A stretch of DNA of 64,000 bases, from positions 1 through 64,000 of the forward strand of contig NZ_MUKP01000031.1 of NCBI RefSeq assembly GCF_002081715.1. The letters run 5' to 3'. Position 1 is the stretch's first letter, and each line of letters begins with the position of its first letter. The notes beneath the pieces are model-generated. The model did no database searches, had not been told where the DNA came from, and was given only the letters and a program-made list of their open reading frames with translations. A program made the translations under genes and the position numbers. Positions 36,157 to 44,700 of this stretch are shown piece after piece. Origin of the DNA: Nocardia donostiensis. GTDB taxonomy: Bacteria; Actinomycetota; Actinomycetes; Mycobacteriales; Mycobacteriaceae.

Positions 36157-37155
36157 CTAGACGATCGCAGCGGCGGGACGTATTCCGTATATTCGAAATT
36201 GCATGCCCCGGTAGGGCGTACCGGTTTCCGCCCATTCGCTCACGATCATGCAGAATGCACCGTCGAACCTACTGTCAGGATGAGCATAGCAACCATACAG
36301 ACGCGGCACGATATCCAGACCGCCCGGCGCCCAGAAAGAGCCTTTCACCGGACGGTAGGTCAGGGCCGTACGCCAGTTGTCGGTGATCCGCGCTGCGACC
36401 TTGACGAAGGCCCCGTAAGCCGCGGCGTCGAAACCCGACATCACCCAGTTCCCCTGGATCCGCCGCAATCCGATTTCACCGAGTTTCGTTCCGTCGGCCA
36501 GGATACCCAAGCGCGGATCGCCGCCCGGATCCCGACCCCAGCCCCAGTCCCGGCCATTCCACCCCCATCCCTGCCAGGCCACCGGGTCGGTAAGCGCGGC
36601 GTGAGTCTCGCGTACCCGCCACAGCAGCATATTCTTGTTACGGGCGAGCCCACCGGTGGAGATGATGTAGACATAGCCGTCGCCGCCGCGCTCCCAGGAA
36701 ATCATGGTGCGCTTTCCGCCGTACGCGCTGGTCGACCACCGGACCCCGGTGTCGGTCCAACTCTCTCCATTGTCGTCGGAATAATGGATCTCGCACCACC
36801 GCTCGTTCGCAAGACCCTGGGTGACCATCACCCACAAATAGATTCGGCCGCCGATCGTTATCGCGTCACAGGGCAGGATAGTGGAGTACTCCGGGTTGTC
36901 GTGCACGTAATCCCAGAGTTGCCGAGCCCCCCGCGCAGCCGATCGGAACTCGATCGGCCTGGACACATCGTGGGTATTGCTGCGCAACAGCATGGGCGAA
37001 CGCCAATTCGGGCCGCCCATTCTCGGTTCGGTCCCGGAAAACGTGTCACCGAGGACGTATCCGGTCTCACCACTCGGCATTCGGAAGGGAATGAAGAGGT
37101 CCGTGCCACCGATATCGGCCATCGGAAGCGGATTCAAATTCTTGATCTTGGGCAT
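36157..37155 (-). CDS. DUF4185 domain protein (GH183-like endo-D-arabinanase family)
   Basis: The 332-residue product reads IGGTDLFIPFRMPSGETGYV with LGDTFSG and NWRSPMLLRS, then blade-like units (YLWVMVTQGLANERWCEIHY, DDNGESWTDTGVRW, GGDGYVYIISTGG), the pattern of the DUF4185 five-bladed propeller. Some DUF4185 proteins of mycobacteria and relatives have been shown to be endo-D-arabinanases that cut arabinogalactan or lipoarabinomannan. This protein has no signal peptide, so secretion by a phage-like or other route, or a different role, is possible. It stands alone; its upstream region is full of IS debris. Confidence 0.7.
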   Translation of the reverse strand: MPKIKNLNPLPMADIGGTDLFIPFRMPSGETGYVLGDTFSGTEPRMGGPNWRSPMLLRSNTHDVSRPIEFRSAARGARQLWDYVHDNPEYSTILPCDAITIGGRIYLWVMVTQGLANERWCEIHYSDDNGESWTDTGVRWSTSAYGGKRTMISWERGGDGYVYIISTGGLARNKNMLLWRVRETHAALTDPVAWQGWGWNGRDWGWGRDPGGDPRLGILADGTKLGEIGLRRIQGNWVMSGFDAAAYGAFVKVAARITDNWRTALTYRPVKGSFWAPGGLDIVPRLYGCYAHPDSRFDGAFCMIVSEWAETGTPYRGMQFRIYGIRPAAAIV

Positions 37156-37473
37156 CGCCGGATCCTGTCGATTCTCGGTGCATCGCTTACCAGATCAGCT
37201 CGTAGGGTCATCGCGAAGGCGGACGCTCCTACCCGATCAGTATCGAGGTTCGATGGCTGCGTTGTTGCTCATTCGGCTGGATGGCTTCTCGGAAGGATGA
37301 GGGAAATCGACGGGGGCAGATCCCGTTCCGACGGCTCGACGCGTATCGCGCCGACCGCAGCCCTGCGAAAAGCCCGGAGTCGGCCGGGCGCTGGTTCGAT
37401 CGACGCTCGCCTTTCGACTCTCATCGGCCTCTCGGATGGGTGAAAGCGGCGGTGCCGTACAGCGCGATCGGTA

Positions 37474-37670
37474 ATGGATACACTGACTCGACGTATGGTT
37501 CCAGAGGCGTTGTGGCACATCGCCGAGCCCTTGATCCCGACATTCGCTCCGCGCAGGCAGCGCGGTGGCGTTACCGGTGGATGAGCGTGCGGTGTTGGTC
37601 GCGCTCGACCGGCTGCACCGGGAAGCGCTGACCGGCTCGGCGGCTGTATTTCGCAGTCGTTGGACCGCCG
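37474..37670 (+). mobile_element. IS5-family transposase N-terminal remnant
   Basis: The ATG at 37474 begins MDTLTRRMVPEALWHIAEPL then IPTFAPRRQRGGV, the standard N-terminus of an IS5-group transposase. A frameshift near 37565 is followed by VDERAVLVALDRLHREALTG in another frame. No DDE domain follows. It is a dead fragment. Confidence 0.6.
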
Positions 37671-37930
37671 GCTGCAGATGAGCACGGCGGCGAGGTATAG
37701 AAATGCAGTGAACAGATGCCTGTGGCGTTCTGGGCAGACGCCCAGGCGCCGGTAGCAGACGAGCCAGATGATCATGCGTCCGGTCTTCGGATGGACGCAG
37801 TCCCACCGTCGAGCCACGCGTCCGAGCAGACCGGTGATAGCTTCGGAGTCGACAACCGGAAAGCCCGCAAGTCCCACCACGGCCGCAACCGAGCCCGAGG
37901 GAGTCGACACAGATCGACACAAAGCCGCAG
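37640..37930 (-). mobile_element. degenerate IS5-type transposase C-terminal remnant
   Basis: The complement contains a decayed C-terminus: VCYRRLGVCPERHRHLFTAF then LYLAAVLICSRR, which matches the end of IS5-group transposases (compare RRLTIRYERHGRLF in the remnant at 11758). It lies opposite in orientation to the N-terminal remnant beside it, so they come from different insertion events or a rearrangement. Confidence 0.5.
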
Positions 37931-38149
37931 GTAGGGGCTTGTGGGGAGCTCGAAGTCATCGCCCTGAAGAAACCGCCCGACCTCACATCCGCCGGTGCTC
38001 GCACCTTGCTCCTCCTCCAAGAAGGCGCGGTGAGGCCACGATAACCCGAGATATCCGAGCATCAGGCGATTGCCTCGCAACTAGCGCGATCTCGAATCGG
38101 GCCGGAGGTGGTACGGAATTCCGTAGATCGCAACTGAACCGTGCTCATC

Positions 38150-38478
38150 TTACAACAGCACCAGCGTGTCGATTTGGGCTGCGTTGGTCACCAGGTGCAG
38201 CCCCACCCACAGCGGTGAACGCCGCGCCTGCTCCCAGCCGGGCCGGTGAATCGTGATTACCTGCGAGCATCACCAACGGGACACCAGCGGACCGGATTGC
38301 GGCGAATGCGTTCTGGCATACGGTGATCTCGGCCTCTGACGGGTCCAGACGGTCGCAGACATCGCCGGCCACGACCTCCGCCTCGCACTCCTCGACGAGT
38401 ATCAGCTGTGGGCAGCCAGCAGGGTACGCCGCGCATCTGGAACCCAATATGCCAGTCCGACGTATGCGGGAACCGCAT
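38150..38478 (-). pseudogene. SbcD-like exonuclease subunit, N-terminal remnant
   Basis: From the ATG at 38478 the product reads MRFPHTSDWHIGFQMRGV, the start of SbcD/Mre11-type metallophosphoesterases with the DxH motif. A frameshift near 38400 moves the rest to another frame: VAGDVCDRLDPSEAE (GDxxD motif) and VPLVMLAGNHDSPARLGAG (GNHD motif). The frame ends near 38150 and no capping domain follows. It is a broken fragment, not the genomic copy of sbcD. Confidence 0.6.
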
Positions 38479-38769
38479 GTGCAACAATATATTCCGGCTC
38501 ACCTACACGTTCTGGCCCTGGCTGGGCGCGCGGAGGTCGTGTGCTCGGCAAGTGGACCGCGGGTGTCCGCGTGGGTGCAATCATCGGTCGCCGTCCGACC
38601 ACTGCTTCTCGCGCGGAATACTGAGCCGTCTCGAGGCGTGCGGCCGCCGACTCCATGAGTACTGCCGCCCTGTTCGTGAGATCGTTGTTGACCTCGGTTG
38701 CACGCCCGGTCGAGCTCTCTCCGGCATCTCAGTCCTTCGGCGCGGGGTTGATTGTGTCGCCGTCCCAGC

Positions 38770-39111
38770 TCAAATCCGATTTCTCGGCGATACGGTCTGG
38801 CCGACCTCCCAGCCGTCGTCGAACGACATCGCCGCTTCGTCCTCACCGTCGGTGAGGTTGCGCCACTGCACCAGCGGATGCATCACTCTGCCGTTGCGCA
38901 CGGCGACCTCGCCCCACGGCCACATCGCCTCCTCCACGAGCTCGGGATTGCCCCACTCGTCGGTGACCGTGACGTCGCGGCGGGTCGCCTCGACCGGGTG
39001 CAGGATCCGCGCATAAGCCTCGAAGCCGGTACCAGCGACGCCGCCGACCCCGTGTTTGCCAACGCGCGCCAGTAGCCACCCACCACGCTCGAAATCCGTT
39101 GTGAACTCCAC
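38770..39111 (-). pseudogene. hypothetical protein, N-terminal fragment
   Basis: The GTG at 39111 begins EFTTDFERGGWLLARVGKHG, then GTGFEAYARILHPVEATRRD and RVMHPLVQWRNLTDGEDEAA, ending with FDDGWEVGQTVSPR. It looks like the N-terminus of a conserved actinobacterial protein of about 250 residues that is truncated here. The remainder to about 38500 is out of frame or replaced. Function not known. Confidence 0.4.
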
Positions 39112-39189
39112 CCAGCCAGCCTAGTGAGCCACGTCTATCGGACAGCTCTGTCTCTGGCGTCAGCTCCGCCGGGCTGCTGTAGCCGTTCG

Positions 39190-39412
39190 AGGATCGACCG
39201 CGCCTGCCGCGCGGTGACGCTCACCTCGCCGGCCAGGACCCGTCTTGGGGTGGGATGCCGCGCCACGGGCAACCGACCCGGGTCCGCCACCGTATTCCGT
39301 CGATGAGCTGTCGTTTCGTCCACCTCGGCGGCCGTCCCGCCTTCTTGTTGCGAGACAGTAGCAGCTGCATCCGCACCCATTGGGCGTCGGTGCGGATGAG
39401 GATCCGCTCATC
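39190..39412 (-). mobile_element. IS5/IS4-family transposase N-terminal remnant
   Basis: The complement reads RTDAQWVRMQLLLSRNKKAG, then RPPRWTKRQLIDGIRWRTRV and GCPWRGIPPQDGSWPAR before a TGA. This is the N-terminal zinc-free domain of an IS5-type transposase (LTDAQW...GRPPKW...RQLIDGIRWRTR pattern). It lies directly upstream of the NRPS cluster promoter and has no C-terminal half. Confidence 0.6.
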
Positions 39413-39498
39413 GCCTACCCCGTAGGCCGAGCCGCGCTGGTCGCCGACGCCTTTGGTGTGCTGTTCCGCTTCTCGGCGTGCTCGGCACTCAACACCTT

Positions 39499-39517
39499 AA
39501 TGACAGCGGTTTTCATT
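39499..39517. promoter_or_regulatory. candidate Zur box upstream of the NRPS operon
   Basis: AATGACAGCGGTTTTCATT contains a 7-1-7 core, TGACAGCGGTTTTCA at 39501-39515, that matches the Streptomyces Zur box consensus TGAAAATGATTTTCA at 11 of 15 positions. The outer bases AATGA/TCATT are perfectly symmetric. The site is 154 bases upstream of the thioesterase start. CCTTAA and TTAAGG lie just outside it. Zur represses high-affinity zinc uptake and zincophore genes when zinc is sufficient. Confidence 0.6.
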
Positions 39518-39670
39518 ACTGTTAAGGTTGGGTCTCATGCGGAGTTCGAAGGTGTCACGGCCGCACAACCATTCAACAATCGGCGCGAGGCCATCCGGGC
39601 TTGTTACGGCTGTCTGGATGCGCGCCGGGAATCGGTTGTCGATGTGCAGCAGCAGTGGGGTGTGTGCCCG

Positions 39671-40429
39671 ATGAGCGGGGATTGGGTGCGGACTTGGGCT
39701 GCTCGTCCGGACGCGCGGGTGCGATTGGTGTGCTTTCCGCACGCCGGCGGGGCGGCAGGCTTCTTCACACCGTGGGCCGCCGCGATATCACCCCTGATCG
39801 AGGTATGCGCGGTGCAATATCCGGGTCGCGCCGATCGGCTCGCCGAGGAATGCGTGCAGGAAATGGGACAGCTGGTGACCGCGGTTGCCGCTGCTCTCGC
39901 CACGGAGCGAGAGACCCGTTCGATCGCGCTCTTCGGACACAGTATGGGCGCGGCTGTCGCATTCGAGGTCGCGCTCGCCCTGGAACACGATTACGGACGA
40001 AAGCCCGTACACCTGTTCGTCTCCGGTCGCCATGCGCCACATGAGGTCGTTCCAGGTGATATGCACCGCCGGTCCGACGATGAACTGATCGCCGAGCTGG
40101 CCCGGCTAGGGGGTACTCATGACGAACTGCTCGCCGATCCCGCGCTGCGCGCGATGTTCCTACCCGCGGTGCGCGGTGATTTCCGGCTGGACGAGACCTA
40201 CCGGCGGTCGGGCTATACCGCGCTGAGCTGTCCGGTCACCGTGGTGACCGGCGAGCAGGATGGCGAGGTCACGCCCGAGCAGGCACGGCGGTGGTCCGAG
40301 GTGACGGTCGGCGGCACCAGGTTCGAGTCGCTACCCGGCGATCACTTCTACCTGGTGCCGCAGGCGGCCGCGGTGATCTCGCTGATCGAATCCGAACTGG
40401 CCACGAGCACCGGGGTGTACACACAATGA
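39671..40429 (+). CDS. type II thioesterase (YbtT/PchC-like)
   Basis: The 252-residue product has the alpha/beta hydrolase features of type II NRPS thioesterases: LVCFPHAGGAAGFF, FGHSMGAAVAFEVAL with nucleophile Ser91, and LPGDHFYLVP with His225. These enzymes remove wrong acyl groups from carrier domains. The frame is open to 39380, but that part runs through IS debris and the Zur box; the ATG at 39671 gives the normal N-terminus (WARPDARVRLVCF pattern). It is first in the operon and its TGA overlaps the start of the salicylate synthase (ATGA). Confidence 0.85.
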   Translation: MSGDWVRTWAARPDARVRLVCFPHAGGAAGFFTPWAAAISPLIEVCAVQYPGRADRLAEECVQEMGQLVTAVAAALATERETRSIALFGHSMGAAVAFEVALALEHDYGRKPVHLFVSGRHAPHEVVPGDMHRRSDDELIAELARLGGTHDELLADPALRAMFLPAVRGDFRLDETYRRSGYTALSCPVTVVTGEQDGEVTPEQARRWSEVTVGGTRFESLPGDHFYLVPQAAAVISLIESELATSTGVYTQ

Positions 40430-41787
40430 CAGACAGCTTTGCCGAACGCCGGTTGGGGTTCACCGGGGATCCGTTGCGCATCGCCACGGCGTGGGCCGCG
40501 CAGTCGCCGGGGCCGTATGTGCTCTACGAAAACCATGGTCAGGTCTGCTGGGCCGAAGGGGCGCACCTCCTTGTTCGGATCATGGCGGATCGGGTGCTGG
40601 TGGACCAGGCCGGAACCCGCCGCAGTTTCGACGCTCATGGTGATCCGCTGGCCACGGCCGGTGCCTGCCTCGAGTCGATCGCCGGACAGGCCTGGCGCGC
40701 ATACGGCTGGGTGTCGTTCGAACTCGAAGGGGCGCTTCACGGCCGAGCGCACTCCCGCGACGCTGTACTGGGCTGTCTGATGGTTCCGCGACGTGAGGTC
40801 CGGTTCGGCCGGACGGATGTCGTACTGCGGGCCATCGACTCCGCCGATCTGGGCCGCCTGCAAACGAAACTGTCCGACAGTGCCCCGGAGGCAACGGCAG
40901 CGCGGGCAACCGGTGCGATGACAGCGGCGGTGGACATCGACTACGGCGCCGATGCCTATCGCACCGCGGTGACCGCGTCGATCGATGCGATACGGTCCGG
41001 CCGACTCGACAAGGTCGTGCTATCGCGGGTTGTCCCGATCAGTGGAGAGATCGATGTACCGGCCAGCTACCTGCGTGGTCGCCGAGCCAACGATCCGGCG
41101 CGCTCTTTCCTCATCGATATCGGGGGTTGGCAGGCAGCCGGATTCAGCCCGGAGATCGTGGCACGGGTCGACGCGCGCGGCGAGGTGATGAGTCAGCCGC
41201 TGGCGGGCACGCGCGCATTGCTGGGGGACGCCGCCGACCAAGACCGGCGGGCCGAGCTTGTCCGCGATCCCAAAGAGGTGTTCGAGCATGCGATTTCGGT
41301 GCGTATCGCAGCAGACGAGCTCTCCACAGTCTGCGCCGACGGCACAGTCGGCGTGCGCGAATTCATGAGGGTGAAGGAACGCGGCAGCGTGCAGCACCTG
41401 GCATCGGAACTGGTCGGAGTGCTGGCGCCGGGCCGCAACAGGTGGGACGCCCTGGCCGCACTGTTTCCGGCCGTCACCGCGTCGGGGGTTCCGAAGGCAG
41501 CGGCCTGCCAGCTGATCGGTGAACTGGAGCCGGTCCCGCGCGAATTGTATGGCGGGGCGGTGCTGACCGTCGATTGCGATGGCGACCTCGACGCGGCACT
41601 GACATTGCGCGCCGTCTTCCGGCACGGAGGGCATACATGGCTGCGCGCCGGGGCGGGAATCGTGGCGCAGTCGAGCCCGGAACGCGAGCTCGAGGAGACC
41701 AAGGAGAAGTTGCGCAGCGTCTCCCGGTATCTGGTGTCGGCCGAGCCGTCCGTTCAAGGCACGGCAGCGGCAGGAGCGGTCGCGTGA
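40426..41787 (+). CDS. salicylate synthase (MbtI/YbtS/Irp9-like)
   Basis: The 453-residue product is a chorismate-utilising enzyme. It has KVVLSRVVPISG, FLIDIGGWQAAGFSPEIV, SQPLAGTRALLGD, DPKEVFEHAISV, ERGSVQHLASELVG, SGVPKAAACQLI, LYGGAVLTVDCDGD and RAGAGIVAQSSPERELEET, the series seen in MbtI, YbtS and Irp9, which convert chorismate directly to salicylate through isochorismate. This supplies the aryl cap of the NRPS product. It overlaps the thioesterase (ATGA) and the NRPS downstream (GTGA at 41784-41787). Confidence 0.9.
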   Translation: MTDSFAERRLGFTGDPLRIATAWAAQSPGPYVLYENHGQVCWAEGAHLLVRIMADRVLVDQAGTRRSFDAHGDPLATAGACLESIAGQAWRAYGWVSFELEGALHGRAHSRDAVLGCLMVPRREVRFGRTDVVLRAIDSADLGRLQTKLSDSAPEATAARATGAMTAAVDIDYGADAYRTAVTASIDAIRSGRLDKVVLSRVVPISGEIDVPASYLRGRRANDPARSFLIDIGGWQAAGFSPEIVARVDARGEVMSQPLAGTRALLGDAADQDRRAELVRDPKEVFEHAISVRIAADELSTVCADGTVGVREFMRVKERGSVQHLASELVGVLAPGRNRWDALAALFPAVTASGVPKAAACQLIGELEPVPRELYGGAVLTVDCDGDLDAALTLRAVFRHGGHTWLRAGAGIVAQSSPERELEETKEKLRSVSRYLVSAEPSVQGTAAAGAVA

Positions 41788-44700
41788 GGGGGCAGTCCCT
41801 CGCGGCCGGCTCAGGCGGCTCGTCACCGCCCGGCCCGACGCTCGCCGAGAGCGCCGCGGCAGCGGAAGAAACCTACCTTTGCCAACGGGAGGCAGACATT
41901 CTCACCGAATGGGTAATCGCAGTGCTCGCACTGGATCCCGATGAGCTCACCACCGACACGGACCTGCGCGAACTGGGCCTGGACTCGATACAGCTGATGG
42001 CGCTGGCCGGCAGGCTGCGCAAGGCCGGAATGGCCGTGACCTTCAGTGAGCTCGCGGCCGAGCCCACGATCGACGCATGGCAGCGCTTGATCGGCACTGC
42101 CGGGCCGGCTCCCGCCGAAGTGAAGCCGACTCGCGCCGAAACAACCGAACCATTCGAGCTCGGTCTGATGCAGCACGCCTTCTGGATCGGTCGTCAGGAC
42201 GGGCAGCCGCTCGGCGGCGTCGGTGCACACTTCTACGTGGAGCTGGAGGGTCGTGAGGTCGACCCGGAACGGCTGCGCGCCGCGACGGTCGCACTGCGCC
42301 TGCGCCACCCGATGCTGCGCACCGTGGTGCTGGGTGACGGTCGGCAGCGCATCGCCCCGGAGGTGCCTGCTGACGTGGTCACCGTGCACGATCTGCGCGC
42401 GGCCGATCCCGATCACGTCGCAGCCCGGCTTGCGCAGCTGCGTGACCATTACACGCACCGACGGATGGATGTCGAACGTGGCGAGGTGCTCGATATCGCG
42501 CTGAGTCTGCTGCCCGACGGGGTCACCCGGTTGCATATCGATCTCGATATGGTCGCTGCCGACGCGCTGAGCATGCGCATCCTGCTCGCTGATCTCCGCG
42601 CGTACTACATCGCGCCGGACGCGGAGCTGCCCGCACTCGGTATCGACTACGCCGGCTACCTCGCCGCTCGCCGGAAGAACCGCACCGCCGAGTGGGAGCG
42701 GGCTCGCGACTGGTGGCTGGCCCGGTTGCCCGAGCTGAGTGCACCGCCGCACCTGCCGGTCGTGGTCGACCCGCACACCGCCGAGTCCGCGCACCCGAAG
42801 TATCGGCGCAGCGCCCGGCGGCACCATTGGCTGTCTCCTCGGGACAAAGAACGGCTGTACGAGCGAGCTCACAGGCACCGGCTCAGCCCGGCGGCCGTGC
42901 TCGCCGCGGCCTTCGCCGAAACACTCGCCGCGTGGAGCGCCGCGCACCGGTTCCTCCTCAACCTGCCGCTGTTCGACCGCGACGGCGCGGAGCTGCTCGT
43001 CGGCGATTTCAGCGGCTCGGTTCTCGTCGATGCGGACCTCAGGTCCACCGACGCATTCGCTACCGCGGCCGCACGCCTACAGGCCGTCACCCGGGAGGCG
43101 ATCGCGCACAGCGCGTTCTCCGGTGTCGAGGTGCTGCGTGAACTCACCAGATCCAGTGGCGGCTCGCTTGCGCTCGCGCCGGTCGTCTACACCAGTGCCA
43201 TCGGGCTCGGTGAGATCTATGAACGCGAGCTCCAGCAGACTTTCGGTGCCCCGGTGTGGATGATCTCGCAGAACCCCCAGGTGCTGCTGGACGCTCAGGT
43301 CACCGAGTTGGACGACGGTCTACTGCTCAACTGGGACTTCCGCGAGCACGCCTTCGCTCCTGGTGTGGTGGACGCGGCGTTCCACAGCTTCCGAGAGCTG
43401 GTCGACCGGCTGGTCTCCGACGATGAGGCCTGGGTACGCCCGGTGCGGGCGCTGCTGCCCGGACCGCAGGCCGCGGTGCGGGCTCGCGTCAACGACACCG
43501 CCGGTCCACCACCGGCCGAATCGTTGCACGGCGCGTTCTTCCGCCACGCCGAGCAGCAGCCCGCGCACACCGCCCTGTGCTGGGACAGTGGGCGGTTGAG
43601 CTACGGGGAGTTGTCCTGCCGGGCCCGCAAGGTCGCGGCCCTGCTGCGCGACAACGGAATCCGGCCCGGCGACACGGTGGCGATCACCATGCCCAAGGGC
43701 GTCGATCAGGTGATCGCGGTACTGGGTGTGCTCGCCGCCGGTGCCGCCTACGTACCGGTCGGCGTGGACCACCCCGAACCACGGCGGGCCAGGATCCGAC
43801 GCTCGGCGGGCGTCCGTGCGCTGATCACCGATCCCGCGTACGCTCCGGCCGACGCGGACTGTCCGGTGCTGCACTGCGAGCAGGCCGATGCGCTCGAGGC
43901 CGTCGAACCACTGGACTTCGGCCCCGATGCGCTCGCCTACATAATTTTCACCTCCGGATCGACCGGTGAGCCCAAAGGCGTCGAGGTATCGCACGGTGCC
44001 GTGGTCAACACTGTGACCGCGGTCGGCGAGCTGTTCGAGGTCGGCGCGTCCGACCGAACCATCGCACTATCGGCACTGGACTTCGACCTTTCCGCCTACG
44101 ACCTGTTCGCGCTGTTGCGCGTCGGCGGCTCGGTGGTGGTCATAGCGGAGAACGAACGCCGGGACGCGCGCCGCTGGGCGGAACTGATCCACGCGCACCG
44201 GGTGACCGTGATCAGTTGCGTACCTGCGCTGCTCGATATGCTGCTCAGCGCGACCGAGACCCTCCCCGACAGCCTCCGCTTGGTGATGCTGGGCGGCGAC
44301 CGGATCGGCTTGGACCTCGTCGGCCGGTGGCGCGCCCTGGCGCCGCAGGCGAAATTCGTCGGGCTGGGCGGTATGACCGAGGCCGCCATCCACAGCACGG
44401 TTTTCGAGGTGAACGAGGTCGACTCGACCTGGCGCTCCATACCGTACGGGGTGCCGCTGCGCAATATGCGGGCCCGCATTGTCGACGGTCGTGGCCGAGA
44501 CTGCCCGGATTGGGTGACCGGCGAGTTGTGGGTGAGTGGTGCGGGCCTTGCCCGGGGGTATCGCGGTGACCCGGAGCGCACTGCGGCGAAGTTCGTCGAG
44601 TACGAGGGCCGCCGCTGGTACCGCACCGGCGATATGGCCCGCTACACCGGGGACGGGGTTCTGGAGTTCTTCGGCCGCGTCGACCACCAGGTGAAGATTC

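Noticed and set aside
39380..39670. N-terminal extension of the thioesterase
   Set aside because: The frame is open, but it runs through the IS remnant and the Zur box and has no similarity to type II thioesterases, so it is taken as upstream DNA.
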